A DNA stretch of 64,000 bases from Pseudomonas shirazensis (lineage in GTDB: Bacteria > Pseudomonadota > Gammaproteobacteria > Pseudomonadales > Pseudomonadaceae), in assembly GCF_014268785.2 (NCBI RefSeq), contig NZ_JABWRD020000004.1:87470-151469 (forward strand), given 5' to 3'. The translations under genes and the position numbers were made by a program. Of this stretch, positions 60,884-64,000 are shown piece by piece; within the stretch, counting starts at the first letter, position 1, and each line of letters opens with the position of its first letter. The notes under the pieces are model-generated. The model had not been told where the DNA came from and did no database searches. It was given only the letters and a program-made list of their open reading frames with translations.

Positions 60884-63800
60884 ATGGCTAAATTTATCGG
60901 AGTGGTCAGCAAGGTGGTCGGCCAGGTTTTCGCGGTCGACAACGACGGCAGCCGCCGCCTGTTGGTCGAAGGCGACCGACTCTATGCTGGCGAACAACTC
61001 GAAACCGGTAACGCCGGAGCCATTGCGGTGCGCCTGGACAACGGCGCAGAGCTGACCCTGGGCCGCGACAGCAGCCTGCAGATGTCGCCAGAGCTGCTGG
61101 CTAATCAGGCCGCCCCTGTGCAGACCGACGACGTCGCCCCCAGCCAGGCGCAACTGACCGATGTCGAGCGCTTGCAACAAGCCATCGCTGCGGGTGCCGA
61201 CCCTAGTGAAGAGGCCGAGGCTACGGCGGCTGGGCCCAATGGAGGTGCCCCGGGCGCTTTGGGCGGCGGCCACAGCTTTGTCATGCTGACCGAAGTTGCC
61301 GATCGCGTAGACCCTACGGTTGGCTTCCCGACTGCGGGCTTCAACGGTGTACCGCTGTTGGTCAATGGTTACCTTGGTGACCTCGATCCGACCAGTTCCG
61401 ACGATGTGCTGCCGCCCGCGTCCCCACCTCCGGTGAATCCGCCAGACAACCCGGTCACCCTGCAAGGCCTTGATGTCAGCCCCGGCGAACTGATCCTCGA
61501 CGAGGCCAACTTGCCCGCCGGCTCCAACAGCAACCCGGCGGCGCTGACCCAGCAAGGCTCGTTCACCGTTATCGCCGCCGACGGCGTGTTCAATCTCAGC
61601 GTAGGTGGCATCAACGTAGTCACCGGCGGGGTGGTTACCGGTATTGGCCAATCCATCACCACCGCCCTTGGCAACACCCTGACCATCACCGGCTACAACC
61701 CGGCGACCGGCGTGGTCAATTACAGCTACACCCTTAACGGCACTGAGCAGCACGCCAACGGTGGCGGCACCAACGTGATCGGCGAGCAGTTCCCGGTGCA
61801 GGTCAGCGACAGCGACGGCGATGTAGCCAGCGGCAGCCTCGACGTGATCATTCGTGACGATGTGCCCAAAGCGGTGAATGACAGCAACGCAGTGACAGCC
61901 ACCGAGCAGCAGCTTGAGTTGACCGGCAACGTACTCAACAACGATGTGCAGGGCGCCGACCGGGTCGTCGGCGGGCCGGTGATTGCCGGTACCTTCAGCG
62001 GCACCTACGGCACATTGGTGCTGGCTGCGGACGGTACCTACACCTATACCCTCAACGCCGATGACCCTGATTTCAAAGGGCTCAAAGGTGGCGGCAGTGG
62101 CACCGAGAGCTTTACCTACACCATCAGAGACGCCGACGGCGATACCAGCAGCGCGACCCTGACGCTGAACATCAGCAATCTCAACGACCCAGTGACGATC
62201 GGCGGGCTGGATGTCGCCGGTGGTGAGCTGATTGTCTATGAAAAGAATCTGCTCAATGGCAGCGCGCCAGACGGCGCTGCGCTGACGCAGAACGGGACCT
62301 TTACCGTTGCCGCGCCAGATGGCTTGCAGAGCCTGAGCGTGGGCGGCATCACGGTAGTCAGCGGCGGCGCAGCAGGCGGTTTCCCGCAGTCGATCACGAC
62401 CGCGCTGGGCAACACACTGACCATCACCGGGTACAACCCGGCAACAGGCGTGGTGAGCTACAGCTACACGCTGCTCGACAATGAAGCCCACGCCACCGGC
62501 AGCGGCAACAACAGCCTGGGCGAAACATTTGTCGTGACAGCCCAGGACAGCGATGGCAGCACTGCCTCGGCCAACCTTGACGTGAGCATTGTCGACGATG
62601 TGCCCAAGGCGGTGGATGACAGCAACGCGGTAACGGCCACAGAACAGCAGGTGGAACTCAGCGGCAATGTCCTCAGCAATGACGTACAAGGCGCTGACCG
62701 GGTCCTGGGTGGCCCGGTCGTTGCCGGCACCTTCACTGGTACCTACGGTACGCTGGTGCTGGCTGCGGATGGCACCTACACCTACGCCCTCAACGTTGAC
62801 GATGCCGATTTCAAAGGCCTTACCGGCGGTGGCAATGGTATCGAGACCTTCACCTACACCATCAAAGACGCTGATGGTGACACCAGCAGTGCGACCCTGA
62901 CCCTGAACATCAGCAACCTCAATGACCCGGTATTACTTGGCGGCCTCGACGTGAGCGAAGGCGAGGTTACCGTTTACGAGAAAAACCTGATCGATGGCAG
63001 CGCAGCTGACGGCCCGGCCCTGCAACAAGGCGGCACCTTCACGGTGACTGCGGCGGATGGCCTGCAATCTTTGAGCGTCGGCGGCATCAACGTAATCAGT
63101 GGCGGTGTAGCCGCAGGCTTCCCACAGACGATCACTACCGCGCTGGGCAACACCCTCACCATCACCGGCTACAACCCTACGACAGGTGTGGTCAGCTACA
63201 CCTACACCTTGCTCGACAACGAGACTCACCCGGATGGCAACGGCACCAATGGGTTGCAGGAAAGCTTCACAGTCGTTGCCAAGGACACCGACGGCAGTAC
63301 CGCCACTGGCAGCCTCGATGTAACCATCGTCGATGATGTGCCGCAGGCTCACTGCGACTTCGCCAGAGTCGAGGTAGGCGGTCAGGTCAGCGGCAACGTG
63401 CTTGCCAATGATGTGATTGGCGCCGATGACTTGGCCGATGGCCGCTATGTAGTTGGCGTGCGTGCCGGCTCCGATACCTCCACGCCGGCCTCTGGACAGT
63501 TGGGCGTCAATGTCCAGGGCACCTATGGCTACATCACGCTGGATGCCGAAGGTAACGGCGTTTATCACGCCTACCCGAACAGCAATGCACCGGCTGGTGC
63601 TACCGATGTGTTTGTCTACACCATCCGCGATGCTGACGGCGATCGGAGCACCACGACCGTTACCATCAACGTCAATAACTGCCAGATGATCGCCGGGCAG
63701 GATACTGACGTTACAGTGTATGAAAACGCCTTGGACATGACCAAGGACGGCAACGACCTCGCGCCCGGCACCGTCACTGGCAGCCAGCCGGGCTCGACCG

Positions 63801-64000
63801 GCGAAACAGCCAATGGGACCTTGGTCGGTTCGGTCACAGGCGGTGTTGGGGCTTTGACTTACAGCCTGGTTGGCAACACTGAAGGGCAATTCGGGCAGAT
63901 CCAGGTCAACGCCGATGGCTCCTACACCTACACCCTGACCTCGCCTGCGAATTCGCCGACCCATCAGAGCGACGGGCCGAACATCATTACCGAGACCTTT
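60884..64000 (+). CDS. Giant LapA/MapA/LapF-type surface adhesin (5' part, incomplete)
   Basis: Open from ATG 60884 (after GGGGAGA) to the window end, at least 1,039 residues. An N-terminal retention module (VVSKVVGQVFAVDNDGSRRL) is followed by LQQAIAAGADPSEEAEATAA and the periplasmic protease site T114-A115-A116-G117; LapG-type proteases cut between the alanines. GGGHSFVMLTEV follows. From residue 194 come 246-residue cadherin-like/VCBS repeats rich in DADGDTSSATLTLN and LGNTLTITGYNP. The protein should be held at the outer membrane by its own secretion channel and mediate biofilm adhesion. The N-terminus is closer to MapA/LapF than to LapA by eye. Confidence 0.92.
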   Translation, partial: MAKFIGVVSKVVGQVFAVDNDGSRRLLVEGDRLYAGEQLETGNAGAIAVRLDNGAELTLGRDSSLQMSPELLANQAAPVQTDDVAPSQAQLTDVERLQQAIAAGADPSEEAEATAAGPNGGAPGALGGGHSFVMLTEVADRVDPTVGFPTAGFNGVPLLVNGYLGDLDPTSSDDVLPPASPPPVNPPDNPVTLQGLDVSPGELILDEANLPAGSNSNPAALTQQGSFTVIAADGVFNLSVGGINVVTGGVVTGIGQSITTALGNTLTITGYNPATGVVNYSYTLNGTEQHANGGGTNVIGEQFPVQVSDSDGDVASGSLDVIIRDDVPKAVNDSNAVTATEQQLELTGNVLNNDVQGADRVVGGPVIAGTFSGTYGTLVLAADGTYTYTLNADDPDFKGLKGGGSGTESFTYTIRDADGDTSSATLTLNISNLNDPVTIGGLDVAGGELIVYEKNLLNGSAPDGAALTQNGTFTVAAPDGLQSLSVGGITVVSGGAAGGFPQSITTALGNTLTITGYNPATGVVSYSYTLLDNEAHATGSGNNSLGETFVVTAQDSDGSTASANLDVSIVDDVPKAVDDSNAVTATEQQVELSGNVLSNDVQGADRVLGGPVVAGTFTGTYGTLVLAADGTYTYALNVDDADFKGLTGGGNGIETFTYTIKDADGDTSSATLTLNISNLNDPVLLGGLDVSEGEVTVYEKNLIDGSAADGPALQQGGTFTVTAADGLQSLSVGGINVISGGVAAGFPQTITTALGNTLTITGYNPTTGVVSYTYTLLDNETHPDGNGTNGLQESFTVVAKDTDGSTATGSLDVTIVDDVPQAHCDFARVEVGGQVSGNVLANDVIGADDLADGRYVVGVRAGSDTSTPASGQLGVNVQGTYGYITLDAEGNGVYHAYPNSNAPAGATDVFVYTIRDADGDRSTTTVTINVNNCQMIAGQDTDVTVYENALDMTKDGNDLAPGTVTGSQPGSTGETANGTLVGSVTGGVGALTYSLVGNTEGQFGQIQVNADGSYTYTLTSPANSPTHQSDGPNIITETF
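61463..63676 (+). repeat. Tandem 738-bp coding repeats in the adhesin
   Basis: Units begin at 61463 (QGLDVSPGE), 62201 (GGLDVAGGE) and 62939 (GGLDVSEGE), exactly 738 bp (246 codons) apart. Each holds a module ending LDV-x-I-x-DDVP and a cadherin-like module ending ISNLNDPV. Units one and two share the second module almost exactly; in unit three that module has diverged (AHCDFARVEVGG onwards). Confidence 0.9.

Overview
The window looks like a chromosomal segment of a fluorescent Pseudomonas, most probably of the P. putida group. The GC content is high. Gene order matches several blocks that I recall from P. aeruginosa and P. putida: fadD1/fadD2/alpha-beta hydrolase/phaJ1; hrpA followed by a FabH-like ketoacyl synthase; ABC exporter/ppiA/hydrolase/LysR/azoR; sodium-solute symporter/gbuA/gbuR/energy-taxis receptor. 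Typical Pseudomonas REP palindromes are also present. This identification rests on recall of families and synteny, not on any search.

Layout. 1-6450: a MocR-type regulator diverges from a PLP dehydratase and a LysE exporter; then come an AraC regulator and a four-gene ECF42-type sigma factor operon (SnoaL-like, DGPF/YCII, AHSA1, sigma). 6454-20310: lipid metabolism (PhaJ-like hydratase, hydrolase, two acyl-CoA ligases, a FabH-like synthase that may link beta-oxidation to fatty acid synthesis), a gamma-glutamyl-polyamine type synthetase/oxidase pair, and the helicase HrpA. 20439-29343: a porin, a FemAB-like protein, an ABC exporter, periplasmic cyclophilin, a hydrolase, a LysR regulator, an azoreductase and a DMT transporter.

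29362-43500 is an accessory stretch, richer in AT from about 35 kb on. It holds a TetR-controlled oxidoreductase pair, a solute-binding protein, an MFS carrier, a GFA protein, a DmeR/DmeF cobalt-nickel efflux pair, a D-amino-acid-oxidase-like protein and a cluster of IS66 remnants. The centrepiece is a 3,146-bp IS66-family element (39753-42898) flanked by a perfect 8-bp target duplication. Its transposase gene is broken twice. It carries an acetyltransferase gene between tnpC and its right end, and that gene has a leader peptide and mutually exclusive hairpins resembling a transcription attenuator. A neighbouring relic (39107-39737) shows the same arrangement with a different cargo gene.

43506-55453 returns to core genes: an MscS channel, a DEAD-box helicase, a HI1419/HI1420-type toxin-antitoxin pair, a probable Anr-controlled 42-residue protein, the guanidinobutyrate catabolic block (gbuA/gbuR and a symporter), an Aer-type receptor and a DTW-domain tRNA-modifying enzyme. 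55455-64000 holds a type I secretion operon (TolC, ABC and HlyD subunits on the minus strand) divergent from a giant adhesin gene that runs off the window. The adhesin has the LapA-type retention module, a TAAG protease site and perfectly phased 738-bp repeats.
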